Counted from the first letter of the stretch, positions 1 to 9,251 are shown. The stretch is DNA of 64,000 nt from Acidovorax sp. FJL06 (GCF_003852545.1 NZ_QAJR01000017.1:189040-253039); one strand, 5' to 3'. Translations and numbers: made by a program. The notes: generated from the sequence alone by a model not told the origin.

Positions 1-58
1 GTTTTGTGGTTGGCAGGTTGAGAAAAGGGTGAGGGAAAACTGGCAGTAACGATGGTGC

Positions 59-1255
59 TCAGATCACGTTCTTTTCGAGCAGCGGCGCGTTGCGGGCAAT
101 GCGCTCGATGGACAGCGGCGACAGGTCCAGGCTCTGGTAGCGGCCCGTCAACATCCACTCCGCCAGGCCACGCCCCACCGCCGGGCACTGCTGCAGGCCG
201 TGGCCCGAAAAGCCGTTGGCAAACACCAGGTTGTCGCACGCCGGGTGCAGGCCCACGATGGCGTTGTGGTCGAAGGTGTTCATCTCGTAGTACCCCGCCC
301 AGGCGCCCTGCATGCGCAGCGCTTCAAAGCCCGGGATGCGCTCGGCCAGCGTGGGCCAGATGTGGTCCTCGAACGCCGCGTACTCGGGCTCCAGCGGGGC
401 AAAGTCGGCGTCGTTGTCTGCGTCGGGCGCAAAGCCGCAGATAAACCCTTTGCCCTCAGGCCGCAGCCAGATGCCACTGGTGTCGATGAGCAGCGGGCAG
501 CCCGGCAGCGCTGCTGGGCTGGCCAGGTTGAAGACCGTGCGGCGCTTGCCCACCACCGGCAAATCAATGCCCGCCCAGCCCGCGATGGCTGCAGCCCACG
601 GGCCACCGGCGTTCACGGCATAGCGGCAAGGCAGCACGGCGCCGCTTTGCAGGCGTACTGCGTTCACATGCAGCACGCCGTCGCTACGGGCCGTATCCAG
701 CCCCACGGCCTCATCGGCCACATAGCGTGCGCCCTGGCTCTGCGCCTTCTTGCGCAGCGCCGTCAGCAGCAGATAGCCATCAAACCAACCCTCGCCCGAC
801 AGGCCCAGCGAACCCAGCACCACGTCCTGCAGCGCCAGCCACGGAAAACGCTCGGCCAATTCACGCGGGCTGAGCAGCGCCACATCGGCGCCATGCTGCT
901 TTTGCAACGCATGGTTCTCGCGCAGCGTGGCCTCGCCCGCCTGGGTGGCCAGATACAGGTAGCCGCCTTCGTGCAGGCCAATGTCGGGCACATCGCCGTG
1001 ACAGGCCAGCAGCGCGCCCACATTGCGCAAAAAGCCAATGCCGTAAGCCGATATCTGGATATTGATGTCGGTCGAAAACTGCTGGCGAATCGAGCTGGCC
1101 GACAGCGCCGACGATGCCCGCGCATAGGTCGGGTCGCGCTCGACCACCACCACCTCGCAGCCCGGTTGCTGCAGCGTGAGGAAGTACGCAATGGCGCTGC
1201 CAATGACACCACCGCCGATGATGACGATGGGGTGTGGGTCCTTAGCGATCAACAT
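59..1255 (-). CDS. FAD-dependent oxidoreductase (DAO/FOXRED1-like)
   Basis: A 398-residue flavoprotein of the D-amino-acid-oxidase/glycine-oxidase fold. An N-terminal dinucleotide motif IIGGGVIGSAIA lies at about residues 12-23, with the ribose-binding acid in VVVVERD near residue 39. The conserved C-terminal FAD contact reads NGFSGHGLQQCPAVGR. There is no signal peptide, so it is probably cytosolic or membrane-peripheral. It lies 23 bp downstream of the aldehyde dehydrogenase gene on the same strand, which suggests an operon. Such pairs oxidise a secondary amine or amino acid and then its semialdehyde; P. putida amaA/amaB (pipecolate, then aminoadipate semialdehyde) is a known precedent. The substrate here is inferred from context only. 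Confidence 0.85.
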   Translation of the reverse strand: MLIAKDPHPIVIIGGGVIGSAIAYFLTLQQPGCEVVVVERDPTYARASSALSASSIRQQFSTDINIQISAYGIGFLRNVGALLACHGDVPDIGLHEGGYLYLATQAGEATLRENHALQKQHGADVALLSPRELAERFPWLALQDVVLGSLGLSGEGWFDGYLLLTALRKKAQSQGARYVADEAVGLDTARSDGVLHVNAVRLQSGAVLPCRYAVNAGGPWAAAIAGWAGIDLPVVGKRRTVFNLASPAALPGCPLLIDTSGIWLRPEGKGFICGFAPDADNDADFAPLEPEYAAFEDHIWPTLAERIPGFEALRMQGAWAGYYEMNTFDHNAIVGLHPACDNLVFANGFSGHGLQQCPAVGRGLAEWMLTGRYQSLDLSPLSIERIARNAPLLEKNVI

Positions 1256-1278
1256 GAACGGGACAACCAGCGCGTGGG

Positions 1279-2814
1279 TTACACATCAAACGTCACGCCC
1301 TGTGCCAGCGGCAGTGCGGTGGAGTAGTTGATGGTGTTCGTCGCCCGGCGCATGTAGGCCTTCCAGCTGTCCGAGCCCGCTTCGCGCCCGCCGCCCGTTT
1401 CCTTCTCACCGCCAAATGCGCCACCGATCTCCGCACCGCTGGGGCCGATGTTCACGTTGGCAATGCCGCAGTCCGAACCAGCGGCCGACATGAACTGTTC
1501 AGCCTCGCGCACATTGAGCGTGAAGATGGACGACGACAGGCCCGCGCCCACGGCGTTGTTCAGAGCAATGGCTTCGTCGATGCTGCTGTAGCGCACCACG
1601 TACAGGATGGGCGCAAAGGTTTCGTGCAGCGCGGGGCCTTCATGCTTTTGCAATTCGACCAGCGCGGGGCGCACGTAGTAGGCATCGGCACCACCCACGC
1701 CTTCCACACGGCCACCGCCATGCACCGTGGCGCCCAGCGTGCGGCTTTGCTCCAGCGCCTTTTGCATGCCGTCAAACGCGGGGCGGTCGATCAGCGGGCC
1801 CACCAACGTGCCAGCGGTGCGCGGGTCGCCCACCTGCACGTTGGCGTACACCTTGGCCAACTGGGGCACCAGTTGGTCATAAATGCTCTCGTGCACAAAC
1901 AGGCGGCGCAACGTGGTGCAGCGCTGGCCCGCCGTGCCCATGGCGGCAAACGCAATGCCGCGCAGCGCCAGGTTCAGGTCAGCCGTGGGCGCCACGATGG
2001 CCGCGTTGTTGCCGCCCAGCTCCAGAATGCCCCGCGCAAAACGCGCCGCCAGGCGCGGGCCCACGGCGCGGCCCATGGCGGTGGAGCCCGTGGCCGACAG
2101 CACGGGCACGCGGGCGTCATCCACCAGCACCTCGCCAATGTCGCGCTGGCCCACGATCAGCTCCAGCAGGCCCTCGGGCGCGTCGCTGCCAAAGCGCGCA
2201 ATGGCGCGCTGGGCAATCGCGTGCGTGGCCAGGGCCGTGAGCGGCGTTTTCTCAGACGGCTTCCACACCACCGAATCACCACACACCAGTGCCAGCGCGG
2301 CGTTCCACGACCACACGGCCACGGGGAAGTTGAAGGCCGAGATCACGCCGCACACGCCCAGCGGGTGCCAGGTTTCCATCATGCGGTGGCCGGGGCGCTC
2401 GGTGGCAATCGTCAGGCCATACAGCTGGCGCGACAGGCCCACGGCAAAGTCGCAGATGTCGATCATCTCCTGCACCTCGCCCAGGCCTTCGGACGGGATC
2501 TTGCCCGCCTCGATGGTCACCAGCAGGCCGAGGTCCGCCTTGGCGGCGCGCAACTCTTCGCCCAGCAGGCGCACCAGCTCACCCCGGCGCGGTGCGGGCA
2601 CATTGCGCCACGCCGTGAATGCCGCATGCGCACGGCCGATGGCGGCTGTGGCGTCGGCCATGCTTTGCTGCGGCACCTGGGCCAGCACCTCGCCCGTGAT
2701 GGGCGAGCGGGCCGCCAGCGTGCCACCGGAGTAGGCCGCGCGCGGCACACCCAGGCGTTGCAGCAGTTGATCGACTTCGGTCACGAGGGAAGGGGCGGCA
2801 GAGGTGGCAGACAT
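1279..2814 (-). CDS. Aldehyde dehydrogenase, ALDH7/AmaB-like (piperideine-6-carboxylate / aminoadipate semialdehyde)
   Basis: A 511-residue NAD(P)-dependent aldehyde dehydrogenase counted from the ATG at 2814 (MSATSAAPSL). An in-frame extension to 2871 exists but looks unlike the family. Catalytic residues are visible: the nucleophile in GQRCTT (Cys299), the general base in LELGGN (Glu265) and the oxyanion Asn in SAFNFP (Asn162). Length and motifs fit ALDH7 (antiquitin), whose bacterial members oxidise alpha-aminoadipate semialdehyde in lysine/pipecolate catabolism. It is first in an apparent operon with the FAD oxidoreductase and is divergent from a LysR regulator at 3059, which may control it. 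The family is clear; the lysine pathway is inferred. Confidence 0.88.
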   Translation of the reverse strand: MSATSAAPSLVTEVDQLLQRLGVPRAAYSGGTLAARSPITGEVLAQVPQQSMADATAAIGRAHAAFTAWRNVPAPRRGELVRLLGEELRAAKADLGLLVTIEAGKIPSEGLGEVQEMIDICDFAVGLSRQLYGLTIATERPGHRMMETWHPLGVCGVISAFNFPVAVWSWNAALALVCGDSVVWKPSEKTPLTALATHAIAQRAIARFGSDAPEGLLELIVGQRDIGEVLVDDARVPVLSATGSTAMGRAVGPRLAARFARGILELGGNNAAIVAPTADLNLALRGIAFAAMGTAGQRCTTLRRLFVHESIYDQLVPQLAKVYANVQVGDPRTAGTLVGPLIDRPAFDGMQKALEQSRTLGATVHGGGRVEGVGGADAYYVRPALVELQKHEGPALHETFAPILYVVRYSSIDEAIALNNAVGAGLSSSIFTLNVREAEQFMSAAGSDCGIANVNIGPSGAEIGGAFGGEKETGGGREAGSDSWKAYMRRATNTINYSTALPLAQGVTFDV

Positions 2815-3058
2815 GGCGGCTCGCAAGGGTGGATGGAGGCAGAGAAAAGGAAACAGCGTGGGAGAACACACGCAATGAATGCGCCAATATCCGCCAATCG
2901 CGCCGCGCTGGATAGCGAAAAAAAGGAACTACTTGATCACAAATCAGAATGAAGTACCTGAAAATACCAGGACTGCCACCCCATACCCAATGCGCGGAAG
3001 AGGCTCAAAAGGCTCAATTTTTGGCACCCATCATCATTCTCCCAACGCATGACCCGGC

Positions 3059-3964
3059 ATGACCCTGCTGCGCCGCTCCTTCCTGCCCTCCACCGCCGAC
3101 CTGCTGGCCTTCGAGGCCGCCGCCCGCCACCAGAGCGTGTCGCGCGCGGCGGAGGAGCTGCACCTCACGCAAAGCGCCGTGTCGCGCCAGATCCGCCAGC
3201 TGGAGGAACAACTGGGCACCGCCCTCTTCCACCGCGTGCGCCAGCGTGTGGTGCTCACCGACGCGGGCCGCATCTACGCCGCCGACGTGCAAAACGTGCT
3301 GCAGCAGCTGTCGGCCAGCACGCAAAAAACCATGGCGTTTTCCAGCACCGACGGCCTGCTCAACCTGGCCGTGCTGCCCACGCTGGGCACCCGCTGGCTC
3401 ATCCCGCGCCTGGGCGGCTTCATGGCACTGCACCCCGAGGCCATGGTCAACTTCTCGGCCCGCACCGAGCCCTTTGACTTTGCGGGCACGCCGTTCGACG
3501 CTGCCATCCATTTCGGCACCCCGCACTGGGCGGGCGCCGTGTGCGAATACCTGATGCACGAAGAAACCGTGCCCGTGTGCAGCCCCACCTACCGCGACCG
3601 CCACGGCATCCACACCCCGCAGGATTTGACCCGCGCGGTGCTGCTGCAGCAAAGCACCCGCCCCACCCAATGGGCCGAATGGTTCGAGCTGGTGGGCGCC
3701 CCCACGGCGCTCGCGCTGCGCGGCCCCCAGTCCGAACACTTCGCCATGATTGCGCAGGCTGCGGTCTCGCACCTGGGGGCGGCGCTGCTGCCGCGCTTTT
3801 TGATTGAGCAGGAGCTGGCGGCCGGAAGTTTGGTGGAGCTGTCAGACCAGGTGCTGACGAGTACCGATGCGTATTACCTCGTGTACCCCGAGGCGCGGGC
3901 GCAGACGCCGCTGGTGAAGGCGTTCAGGGACTGGGTGGTGGGGGAGTGTGGGGGGCAGGGTTGA
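3059..3964 (+). CDS. LysR-family regulator (GcvA-like)
   Basis: A 301-residue LysR-type transcription factor. The N-terminal winged helix-turn-helix (residues about 8-67) contains the recognition segment HLTQSAVSRQIRQLEEQLG. The substrate-binding domain opens at about residue 95 with LNLAVLPTLGTRWLIPRL, which resembles GcvA-type regulators. It is divergent from the ALDH/FAD oxidoreductase pair across a 244-bp, relatively A-rich gap, the usual layout for a LysR regulator acting on its neighbour. The inducer is unknown; an amino acid or its semialdehyde would fit. Confidence 0.9.
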   Translation: MTLLRRSFLPSTADLLAFEAAARHQSVSRAAEELHLTQSAVSRQIRQLEEQLGTALFHRVRQRVVLTDAGRIYAADVQNVLQQLSASTQKTMAFSSTDGLLNLAVLPTLGTRWLIPRLGGFMALHPEAMVNFSARTEPFDFAGTPFDAAIHFGTPHWAGAVCEYLMHEETVPVCSPTYRDRHGIHTPQDLTRAVLLQQSTRPTQWAEWFELVGAPTALALRGPQSEHFAMIAQAAVSHLGAALLPRFLIEQELAAGSLVELSDQVLTSTDAYYLVYPEARAQTPLVKAFRDWVVGECGGQG

Positions 3965-4005
3965 GGGCTGCGGCCTGAACAGGGCTCTGACTTACGGGTC
4001 AATTC

Positions 4006-4031
4006 ACTAGTGATCAACACTTGACACTAGT
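4006..4031. promoter_or_regulatory. Imperfect inverted repeat, candidate operator
   Basis: The arms ACTAGTGATCAA (4006-4017) and TTGACACTAGT (4021-4031) are reverse complements except for one skipped base, with a 3-nt centre. The right arm contains the -35 hexamer of the promoter for the gene at 4078. A protein bound here would block that promoter. Because that gene has an RHH-like N-terminus, autoregulation is the simplest reading. Confidence 0.5.
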
Positions 4032-4050
4032 ATTGCCCAAACATCATACT
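4021..4050 (+). promoter_or_regulatory. Sigma-70-type promoter for the gene at 4078
   Basis: A perfect -35 TTGACA (4021-4026), an 18-bp spacer and a -10 CATACT (4045-4050, 4 of 6 matches to consensus) lie 27 bp before the start codon. The -35 box sits in the right arm of the inverted repeat. Confidence 0.5.
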
Positions 4051-4077
4051 GAGGATCATCATTGATTGGAGCCAGCC

Positions 4078-4482
4078 ATGCCTCAGTTCACCGTTGACGA
4101 AGACCTCGCCGCACTAGTCGAACGCCTTGCGAATCCAAAACCATTTGAAAACTTGTCCTTCAACGCGGCATTGCGTCGAGTTTTGAACTCTCTCATCGAC
4201 CAATCGCCAAAGAAAGTCGACAAACTCGACCAACTATTGGCTGAGTCCATGGCTCTAGCCGCTCAACGCCCAAAGAAAGCTCCTTCGCCCAACCCATCGG
4301 CTTGGGTGGCCTCAGTTCCAGAGCTTCGCAACAAGGTAGGGCTTGCGTCTTGGCAATCTATCTGCTCGCACCTTGGAGTTGACACCGCTGGGGACTCCGC
4401 TCGGAGGAGACTTAGCAATTGGGTTCGGCAGAACAAGCCAAAGTGGCCGCCAGTCCCCGAAATTGCGGAAGGTAGCACTTAG
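4078..4482 (+). CDS. Small protein with SeqA/RHH-like N-terminus, function unknown
   Basis: A 134-residue protein. The ATG at 4078 is preferred over the TTG at 4066 because GGAG at 4068-4071 is well placed before it. Residues 1-37 (MPQFTVDEDLAALVERLAN, then SFNAALRRVLN) match the layout of the SeqA N-terminal domain and other ribbon-helix-helix proteins: a short strand, then two helices ending in LRRxL. A basic linker with KKVDK and RPKKAP follows. The C-terminal part (about 65-134) is Trp/Arg-rich and unrecognised. Base composition is visibly less GC-rich than its neighbours, suggesting acquisition. It could be a DNA-binding regulator or an orphan antitoxin; no toxin partner is adjacent. Confidence 0.65.
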   Translation: MPQFTVDEDLAALVERLANPKPFENLSFNAALRRVLNSLIDQSPKKVDKLDQLLAESMALAAQRPKKAPSPNPSAWVASVPELRNKVGLASWQSICSHLGVDTAGDSARRRLSNWVRQNKPKWPPVPEIAEGST

Positions 4483-4669
4483 CGAGTCGGCCTACGCAGG
4501 AGCCCTCGGTACCTTTTGACTCCACCAGAGCATCAAGGGCCTCAGTTCTGCACGTTGATCAGGATCGCTTTGGAGAAGTATGGGAGGCCACATGGAGCCC
4601 AACCCGGCCCCTACACAATGTCGAGTTCGTTCAAGACCCCACACCCTCGCCCGGGCACCATCCCGCGCC

Positions 4670-5356
4670 ATGCAACTTGAACCCCTCGACACCCACCTCT
4701 GGCACGCCACCCACGCCTTCAGGGCCAACGGCCTCCCCATCACCACGCGCATGACGGTGGTGCGGCTGCCGGGGCGCAAGCTCCTGATCCACTCGCCCAT
4801 TCCGATGCCACCGGGCAGCGCGTTGTTGCGCCAGGTGCAAGACCTCGGCAGCGTGGCCTTCATCGTGGCGCCGAACAAGATGCACCACCTGTTTCTGGCG
4901 CCCTGTGCGGCTGCCTTCCCTGGCGCAGTGGTTTACGGCCCGCAAGGGCTGGCGCAAAAGCGGCCGGACCTGGCCGCAACGTTGCGTGCGCTGCCTTCGG
5001 GCGACCTCCCCGAGTGGCTGCCGGACCTGGAGCACTTTGCCTTCGATGGCATTCCGGCAGGCAATGAATCGGTGTGGTTTCATCGGCCGTCTGCCACGCT
5101 GATCGTGACGGACCTGCTGCAGTGGATGGCGGGCGACCTGCCCTGGCCCACACGGGCCTATGCCACGCTGACGGGGGTGCGCAGCCAGCTCGCCGTGCCG
5201 CTCACGGTGCGTGCGCTGGTGCGTGACCGGGCTGCAGCGGCCCACAGTGCGGAGCGTTTGCTGCGCTGGCCCTTTGCGCGGGTGGTGGTGGCCCACAACT
5301 GCACCATCGACACCGATGCGCGCGCGCAGGTGGCCCGGGCGCTGGCGGTGTTCTGA
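4670..5356 (+). CDS. DUF4336 domain protein (metallo-beta-lactamase-like fold)
   Basis: A 228-residue protein from the ATG at 4670 (MQLEPLDTHLW). The frame stays open upstream to 4580, but that extension is low complexity. The pattern of DUF4336 is visible: an opening strand with LWHATHAF, the segment VAPNKMHHLFLAPCAAAFPGA where these proteins keep a beta-lactamase-like metal-site loop, and a late VVVAHNCTID. The family is uncharacterised, so no reaction is assigned. It is convergent with the acetyltransferase gene, with 19 bp between stops. Confidence 0.75.
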   Translation: MQLEPLDTHLWHATHAFRANGLPITTRMTVVRLPGRKLLIHSPIPMPPGSALLRQVQDLGSVAFIVAPNKMHHLFLAPCAAAFPGAVVYGPQGLAQKRPDLAATLRALPSGDLPEWLPDLEHFAFDGIPAGNESVWFHRPSATLIVTDLLQWMAGDLPWPTRAYATLTGVRSQLAVPLTVRALVRDRAAAAHSAERLLRWPFARVVVAHNCTIDTDARAQVARALAVF

Positions 5357-5375
5357 CCACAGGCCGAGGCAGGCG

Positions 5376-6026
5376 TCAGGGCTGCGGCTGTGCAGCCCCG
5401 CGTGCCATCAGCCAGTAGGGGCGGCCAGAGACGGGCTCCACACACTCGACCACACGCACAAACCCCAGGCGCCGGTAGAACGGCAGGCTGAGCGGGTTGA
5501 AGGTTTCCAGATAGCAGGTGGCACGCGCCTGGTCTGCACGCGCCAGCGTTGGCTGCAGCAGCCGCTGCGCCAGCCCCTGGCCCTGCGCAGCGGGGCGCAC
5601 GCCCAGGATGGAGAGGTACCACGCGCCGTGCAGGTCGGCGGGCACCTGCGCCTCCATGGCGGCACCGATGTGCTGGTAGTGGCCGAACCCGATGGGGCCG
5701 AGCAGGCGCGACAGCGCCTGGGTGCGGCGCTCGCTGTGCAAGGCGCGGTGGCTGGCCGAGGCCTCGGGGGTGAGCCACAAGGCCGCGCCGTCGTCACCGG
5801 CCAGATGCACTTCGCCCACGGCACGGGCTTCGTCCAGCGCCAGCACAAAGTAGTGGGCCAGCACGCGGTGCCGCAGGGCGGGGTCGCCCGCGTGGTCGAT
5901 GGTGACGGCCTGGTAGAACGCATCATCCCTCAGCGCTTCGGCCAGGGCGCCACACACGGGCGGGAACGCTGCCTGGGGGTCCATGGCGGGTGGCATGACA
6001 GGAGCGGCGATGGGTTGTGGATGCAT
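5376..6026 (-). CDS. GNAT-family N-acetyltransferase
   Basis: A 216-residue protein from the ATG at 6026; internal ATG codons shortly downstream are possible starts. The acetyl-CoA pyrophosphate loop is seen as RPAAQGQGLAQRLL after the strand WYLSILGV, and the terminal GNAT segment as NPLSLPFYRRLGFVRV. The acceptor substrate cannot be read from sequence. It lies 59 bp downstream of the IclR gene on the same strand and may be cotranscribed with it. Confidence 0.8.
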   Translation of the reverse strand: MHPQPIAAPVMPPAMDPQAAFPPVCGALAEALRDDAFYQAVTIDHAGDPALRHRVLAHYFVLALDEARAVGEVHLAGDDGAALWLTPEASASHRALHSERRTQALSRLLGPIGFGHYQHIGAAMEAQVPADLHGAWYLSILGVRPAAQGQGLAQRLLQPTLARADQARATCYLETFNPLSLPFYRRLGFVRVVECVEPVSGRPYWLMARGAAQPQP

Positions 6027-6085
6027 GGTCACGCAGATAGGCAACGGGCGGCAGGACTGGCGTGGCCAGCCCCGTCCCCTCCGTC

Positions 6086-6946
6086 TCAGGCAGCAGGGTG
6101 GGCGGCGCCGGATGGCACCAGCAATTGTTCGGACGGCTGCCCCGCCAGGCTTTGTGCGGGGCGGCGCAAGGTCGCATCGAAAGGGTGGATGCGCGGGCCA
6201 ATGGCGGCCGCCTCGCGCTTGAGCAGTTCCACCACTGTGGGCAGGCGGTCTTCGTTGAGGCGAGCGGAGATGGTGCCCACGCTCAGCGCTGCCACGGCGC
6301 GGCCTTCGCGGTCGAGCACCGGCACGCCCACGCCAGCCATGCCTTCGAGCAGGCCGGTGTTGCGCGCCGCATAGCCGCTTTGGCGCACGCGCTCGATCTC
6401 GGTGCGCAGGTAGACCTCGTCGTACACGCCGTACTCGCGCACGCGCGAGAGGTTGAAGCGAATCACCTCTTCGCGCTCGGCCTCGGGCAGGAAGGCCAGG
6501 ATGGACAAGGCCCCCTGCCCCACCCCCAGCGCCACGCGGCCGCCGATGTCGCCGGTGAACGAGCGGATCGGGAACGGCCCTTCGCTGCGGTCCAGGCAGA
6601 TCGCGTCGAACCCGCTGCGCACCAACAGGAAGATGCTGTCGCCCAGGCTGGCGCTCAGGCGCAGCAGCGCGGGCCGGCAAATGCTGCGCAAGTCACCGGG
6701 GTTGCCCGCCTTGGCTGCGAGCGCAAAGAACTCGGTGGACAGGCGGTAGAGCTTGCTGCGCTCGTCCTGCTCGACCATGCCTTCCGCAACCAGCGATTGC
6801 AGCAAACGGTGCGTGGTGCCTTGCGTCAGGCCAATGGCACGCGCCAATTGGGTGACCCGGCCGCCCTCGGCCTGCACGGCCACCAGGGCGCGGATGAGGG
6901 CAAAGACCCGGGGTACGCCGCCCGTGCCTGCGGATGCTGCTTCCAT
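6086..6946 (-). CDS. IclR-family transcriptional regulator
   Basis: A 286-residue regulator. The N-terminal winged helix (about 11-70) includes LARAIGLTQGTTHRLLQSL. The C-terminal effector domain carries family features such as GGRVALGVGQGALSILAFLP and AGVGVPVLDREGRAVAALSV. It is divergent from the transporter/dehydrogenase operon that starts at 7266. Two 17-bp palindromes of the type bound by IclR proteins lie in the shared 319-bp gap, so it probably controls the operon and itself. Confidence 0.9.
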   Translation of the reverse strand: MEAASAGTGGVPRVFALIRALVAVQAEGGRVTQLARAIGLTQGTTHRLLQSLVAEGMVEQDERSKLYRLSTEFFALAAKAGNPGDLRSICRPALLRLSASLGDSIFLLVRSGFDAICLDRSEGPFPIRSFTGDIGGRVALGVGQGALSILAFLPEAEREEVIRFNLSRVREYGVYDEVYLRTEIERVRQSGYAARNTGLLEGMAGVGVPVLDREGRAVAALSVGTISARLNEDRLPTVVELLKREAAAIGPRIHPFDATLRRPAQSLAGQPSEQLLVPSGAAHPAA

Positions 6947-6989
6947 GCGTCACTCCTGCGGAATAGATGGCTTGCATTCTAATCTTCAC

Positions 6990-7036
6990 ATTCCATTAAA
7001 CGGAATAAATTAAAGAAAAATTCTGATTAATGGAAT
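6990..7036. promoter_or_regulatory. Pair of IclR-type palindromes in the divergent intergenic region
   Basis: ATTCCATTAAACGGAAT (6990-7006) and ATTCTGATTAATGGAAT (7020-7036) share the frame ATTCY-N7-RGAAT and have centres 30 bp apart, about three helical turns. The rest of the 319-bp gap (6947-7265) is AT-rich up to about 7080, and I see no gene in it. Arms of ATTCC/GGAAT are typical of IclR-family operators. Confidence 0.6.
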
Positions 7037-7265
7037 ACCCGATTCAACCTGGTTCGCATATTGCAATAGAGTGAATCAACATCGCAAGGCGAGTCCAATT
7101 TCAGGCACACAGGCGCACCACGGCGGTGCAGCCGGCTCCACGCACTGGAACAGAACCCGCCCGGCGTTCCGATACACCGCAGTGGCCCGTGCTTTTCGCA
7201 GAAGCCGGGCGGCTGCCCCGCCAGAACAGACAGATAGACAAACAGGCAGAAAGAAAGGCCCACGC

Positions 7266-8354
7266 ATGTCCTTCCTCCAGCTCACGGATGTGACCAAGTT
7301 CTATGGCAGCACCTGCGCGGTGCAGTCCATGAACCTCTCGGTGGAAAAAGGCGAGTTCGTCTCGCTGCTGGGCCCTTCGGGCTGCGGCAAGACCACCACC
7401 TTGCAGATGGTGGCGGGCTTCGAGGCCGTGAGCAGCGGCCGCATCGCGCTGGCCGGGCGCGACATCACACACGCCAAGGCCAACACGCGCGGGCTGGGCA
7501 TCGTGTTCCAGAGTTATGCGCTCTTTCCGCACATGACGGTGGCCGACAACGTGAGCTTTGGCCTGGAGATGCGCAAGGTGCCCAAGGCCGAACGCAAGGA
7601 GCGCGTAGCCCAGGCCCTGGGCCTGGTGCACCTGGAAAAACACGCAGGCCGCTACCCGCGTGAGTTGTCGGGCGGACAGCGCCAGCGCGTGGCACTGGCG
7701 CGTGCGCTGGTGATCGAGCCGCCGGTGCTGCTGCTGGACGAACCCCTGTCCAACCTGGACGCCAAGCTGCGCGAGGAGATGCAGTTCGAGCTGCGCCAGA
7801 TCCAGCGCAAAGTCGGCACCACCACGGTGATGGTGACCCACGACCAGAGCGAAGCCATGTCCATCAGCGACCGCGTGGTGGTGATGGAGGCGGGCCGCGC
7901 CACACAGATCGACCACCCGCACCGGGTGTACGAACACCCGCGCACGCGCTTCATCTCCACCTTTGTCGGCAAGGCCAACCTGGTGCCGGGCCAGGTGACC
8001 ACGGCCAGCGCCACACACACCCATGTGGGCGCAGGGCCCATCGAAGTGCGGGTGGAAGGCGCGCAGTTCCGCCCCGGTGCGGCCGTGCTGCTGAGCGTGC
8101 GCCCCGAAAAACTGCAACTGGTGCCCGCAGTGCAAGGCCGCATCGACGGCGAGGTGTGCGAGCGTTTCTTCCTGGGCAGCCAGTGGCTGTACCGCGTGGG
8201 CACGGCCATGGGCGACCTGATGGTGCTGGCGCCCAACGATGGCCGCAGCGCGCTTGACGAAGGCGAGCGCACGGGCCTGGACTGGCCCGACCACTGCATG
8301 CGCCTGCTGCCTGCCGATGAAGCCGCCTTGGCCGACGCCGAGGCTACGCCATGA
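7266..8354 (+). CDS. ABC importer ATPase, PotA-like
   Basis: A 362-residue nucleotide-binding subunit from the ATG at 7266 (MSFLQLTDVTKFYG); the open frame upstream is noncoding leader. Walker A GPSGCGKTTT, signature LSGGQRQRVALARAL, Walker B LLLDEPLSNLDAKL and the switch His in VMVTHDQSEAM are all present. A C-terminal TOBE domain follows. It energises the two permeases encoded next and overlaps the first by 4 nt (ATGA). The class imports polyamines, opines or related cationic amino compounds. Confidence 0.92.
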   Translation: MSFLQLTDVTKFYGSTCAVQSMNLSVEKGEFVSLLGPSGCGKTTTLQMVAGFEAVSSGRIALAGRDITHAKANTRGLGIVFQSYALFPHMTVADNVSFGLEMRKVPKAERKERVAQALGLVHLEKHAGRYPRELSGGQRQRVALARALVIEPPVLLLDEPLSNLDAKLREEMQFELRQIQRKVGTTTVMVTHDQSEAMSISDRVVVMEAGRATQIDHPHRVYEHPRTRFISTFVGKANLVPGQVTTASATHTHVGAGPIEVRVEGAQFRPGAAVLLSVRPEKLQLVPAVQGRIDGEVCERFFLGSQWLYRVGTAMGDLMVLAPNDGRSALDEGERTGLDWPDHCMRLLPADEAALADAEATP

Positions 8355-9247
8355 CAAGAGCTACGACGACGACGGCTGCAACGCCGCACCCTCTGCTGGG
8401 CAGAAAGGCCCTGCCCTGGTGGCTGTCGGGCCCGGCGCTGCTGCTGTTCACCGTGCTGCTGCTGGTGCCCCTGGGCCTTACCGCCGTGCTTTCGTTCAAT
8501 GCCTTTGACCCAGCCACGGGCGTGAAGGCGGGCGAGTTCACGCTGGAGCACTACGGCCATGTGTTTACCGATTCGTACTACCACGCGATCTTCTGGCGCA
8601 CCTTCTGGATCGCCGGCCTGGTCACGCTGATCTGCGTGGCGATTGGCGCGCCCGAGGCCTATGTGCTCAGCCGCATGCGCAACCCGTGGCGCTCCATCCT
8701 GCTGCTGGTGGTGCTCGCCCCTCTCCTGGTATCGGTGGTGGTGCGTGCCTTTGGCTGGAGCATGCTGCTGGGCCCCGAGGGGCTGGTGAACGCGGCCTTT
8801 GGCCTGGTGGGCATCGGCCCGGTGAAGATGCTCTACACCGAAATTGCAGTGGTGATTGCGCTGGTGCATGTGATGCTGCCGTTCATGGTGATCCCCGTGT
8901 GGACATCGCTGCAGAAGCTGGACCCGGGCGTAGAGAACGCGGCGCTGTCGCTGCAGGCCTCGCCCTTCACCACGCTGCGGCGCATCGTGCTGCCGCAGGT
9001 GCTGCCCGGCATCCTGTCCGGCAGCCTCATCGTGTTCGGCCTGGCGGCCAGCTCGTTTGCCATCCCCGGCCTGCTGGGCGGACGGCGGCTGAAGATGGTG
9101 GCCACGGTGGTGTACGACGAGTACCTGCACGAGCTGAACTGGCCGCTGGGCGCCGCCATTGCGCTCACGCTGCTGGTGGCGAACCTGGTGGTCATGCTGA
9201 GCTACAACCGGCTGGTTGAAGGCCGCTACAAGAAAGCGTTGGGCTGA
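8351..9247 (+). CDS. ABC importer permease 1, PotB-like
   Basis: A 298-residue inner-membrane permease with about six hydrophobic segments. The first is WWLSGPALLLFTVLLLVPLG near residue 20. The EAA coupling loop is visible as ENAALSLQASPFTTLRRIVL followed by PGILSGSLIVFG. It is translationally coupled to the ATPase gene by an ATGA overlap and is followed closely by a second permease, giving the usual heterodimeric channel. Confidence 0.9.
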   Translation: MTRATTTTAATPHPLLGRKALPWWLSGPALLLFTVLLLVPLGLTAVLSFNAFDPATGVKAGEFTLEHYGHVFTDSYYHAIFWRTFWIAGLVTLICVAIGAPEAYVLSRMRNPWRSILLLVVLAPLLVSVVVRAFGWSMLLGPEGLVNAAFGLVGIGPVKMLYTEIAVVIALVHVMLPFMVIPVWTSLQKLDPGVENAALSLQASPFTTLRRIVLPQVLPGILSGSLIVFGLAASSFAIPGLLGGRRLKMVATVVYDEYLHELNWPLGAAIALTLLVANLVVMLSYNRLVEGRYKKALG

Positions 9248-9251
9248 AGCG

